Positions 21,271-21,404 of a stretch of 21,404 nucleotides of DNA are shown here, in pieces. The stretch is from the IMG/VR virus record IMGVR_UViG_3300032322_000238, positions 1 through 21,404 of that record; one strand, 5' to 3'. A model generated the notes under the pieces. The model had not been told where the DNA came from. It saw nothing but the letters and a program-made list of their open reading frames with translations, and did no database searches. A program made the position numbers and the translations under genes. Source of the DNA: a virus. Every line of letters starts with the position of its first letter. Positions within the stretch are counted from its first letter, which is position 1.

Positions 21271-21404
21271 ATGAACTACGTAGGCTTACACGTACACACA
21301 CACTATTCATTATTTGATGGTGTTGCTACTCCAGAAGAATATATTGACCGAGCAGTTGAACTTGGTATGCCAGCATTGGCTATCACAGATCACGGAACCT
21401 TATC
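21271..21404 (+). CDS. dnaE: DNA polymerase III alpha subunit (DnaE-type), N-terminal PHP part, 3' end outside window
   Basis: The visible 44 codons read MNYVGLHVHTHYSLFDGVAT and later PALAITDHGTL. This is the start of the PHP domain in DnaE polymerases: HVHTHYS and DG supply the first metal ligands, and ITDHG the next. Canonical metal-binding residues suggest that the PHP domain may be active, as in actinobacterial DnaE1 where it proofreads. The start follows the double stop of the preceding gene with no Shine-Dalgarno, so translation is probably coupled. The catalytic palm (DxD) lies beyond the window and cannot be checked. A PHP protein without polymerase is possible but less likely beside a helicase, primase and ssDNA-binding protein. 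Confidence 0.85.
   Translation, partial: MNYVGLHVHTHYSLFDGVATPEEYIDRAVELGMPALAITDHGTL

Noticed and set aside
1-21404. tRNA genes, CRISPR arrays, insertion sequences, integrase or attachment sites, lysis genes
   Set aside because: I looked through gene gaps and coding regions for these and found no supporting cloverleaf, direct-repeat array, transposase, recombinase, holin or endolysin signature.

Overview
The window is a contiguous piece of a tailed-phage (or prophage) genome of the long-tailed siphovirus type, with every gene on the + strand. It runs from the end of the major tail protein gene, through the tail-assembly and minor-tail module, into the start of a replisome module. The DNA is AT-rich, by eye roughly 35-40% G+C. 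The host is probably an actinobacterium, perhaps one of the low-GC aquatic lineages. This is an inference from the gene order, the MerR-like HTH gene, the DnaE-type polymerase with a PHP domain, and start codons sitting almost on top of -10 boxes. No host gene is present, so the call is tentative.

Tail module (1-16947). The 3' end of a major tail protein gene is followed by a strong UUCG-loop terminator. Two related tail-assembly chaperone genes follow: a long one with N and C domains, then a short one with the N domain only. A 2367-residue tape-measure protein comes next. It is followed by a Dit-like minor tail protein, a large tail-hub/tip protein with a probable lectin-fold domain, and a chain of tightly coupled minor tail proteins ending in a small structural protein with its own promoter.

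The most interesting point is the chaperone pair. Most siphoviruses make a short and a long form from one locus by -1 frameshifting (lambda G/GT). Here the long form is one uninterrupted ORF and the short form is a separate paralogue. The two copies differ in exactly the ways that would set a high short:long ratio. The long gene lies behind a terminator, has a near-leaderless start and no Shine-Dalgarno, and is rich in ATA, AGA and AAA codons. The short gene has a TTAACA-17-TATAAT promoter, AGGAGG, and codons like those of the abundant tail protein.

Switch region (16960-18177). This holds a 63-residue zinc-ribbon protein, an overlapping 180-residue HTH protein with a perfect 16-bp palindrome inside its gene, and two small conserved-looking proteins leading into the helicase.

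Replisome module (18170-21404). A DnaB-family helicase, a small unknown protein, a DnaG-type primase, a probable ssDNA-binding protein with its own strong promoter, and the start of a DnaE-type DNA polymerase III alpha subunit together form a nearly self-sufficient replication fork. No lysis, integration, tRNA or CRISPR feature is visible. There is no gene-free stretch longer than about 75 bases.
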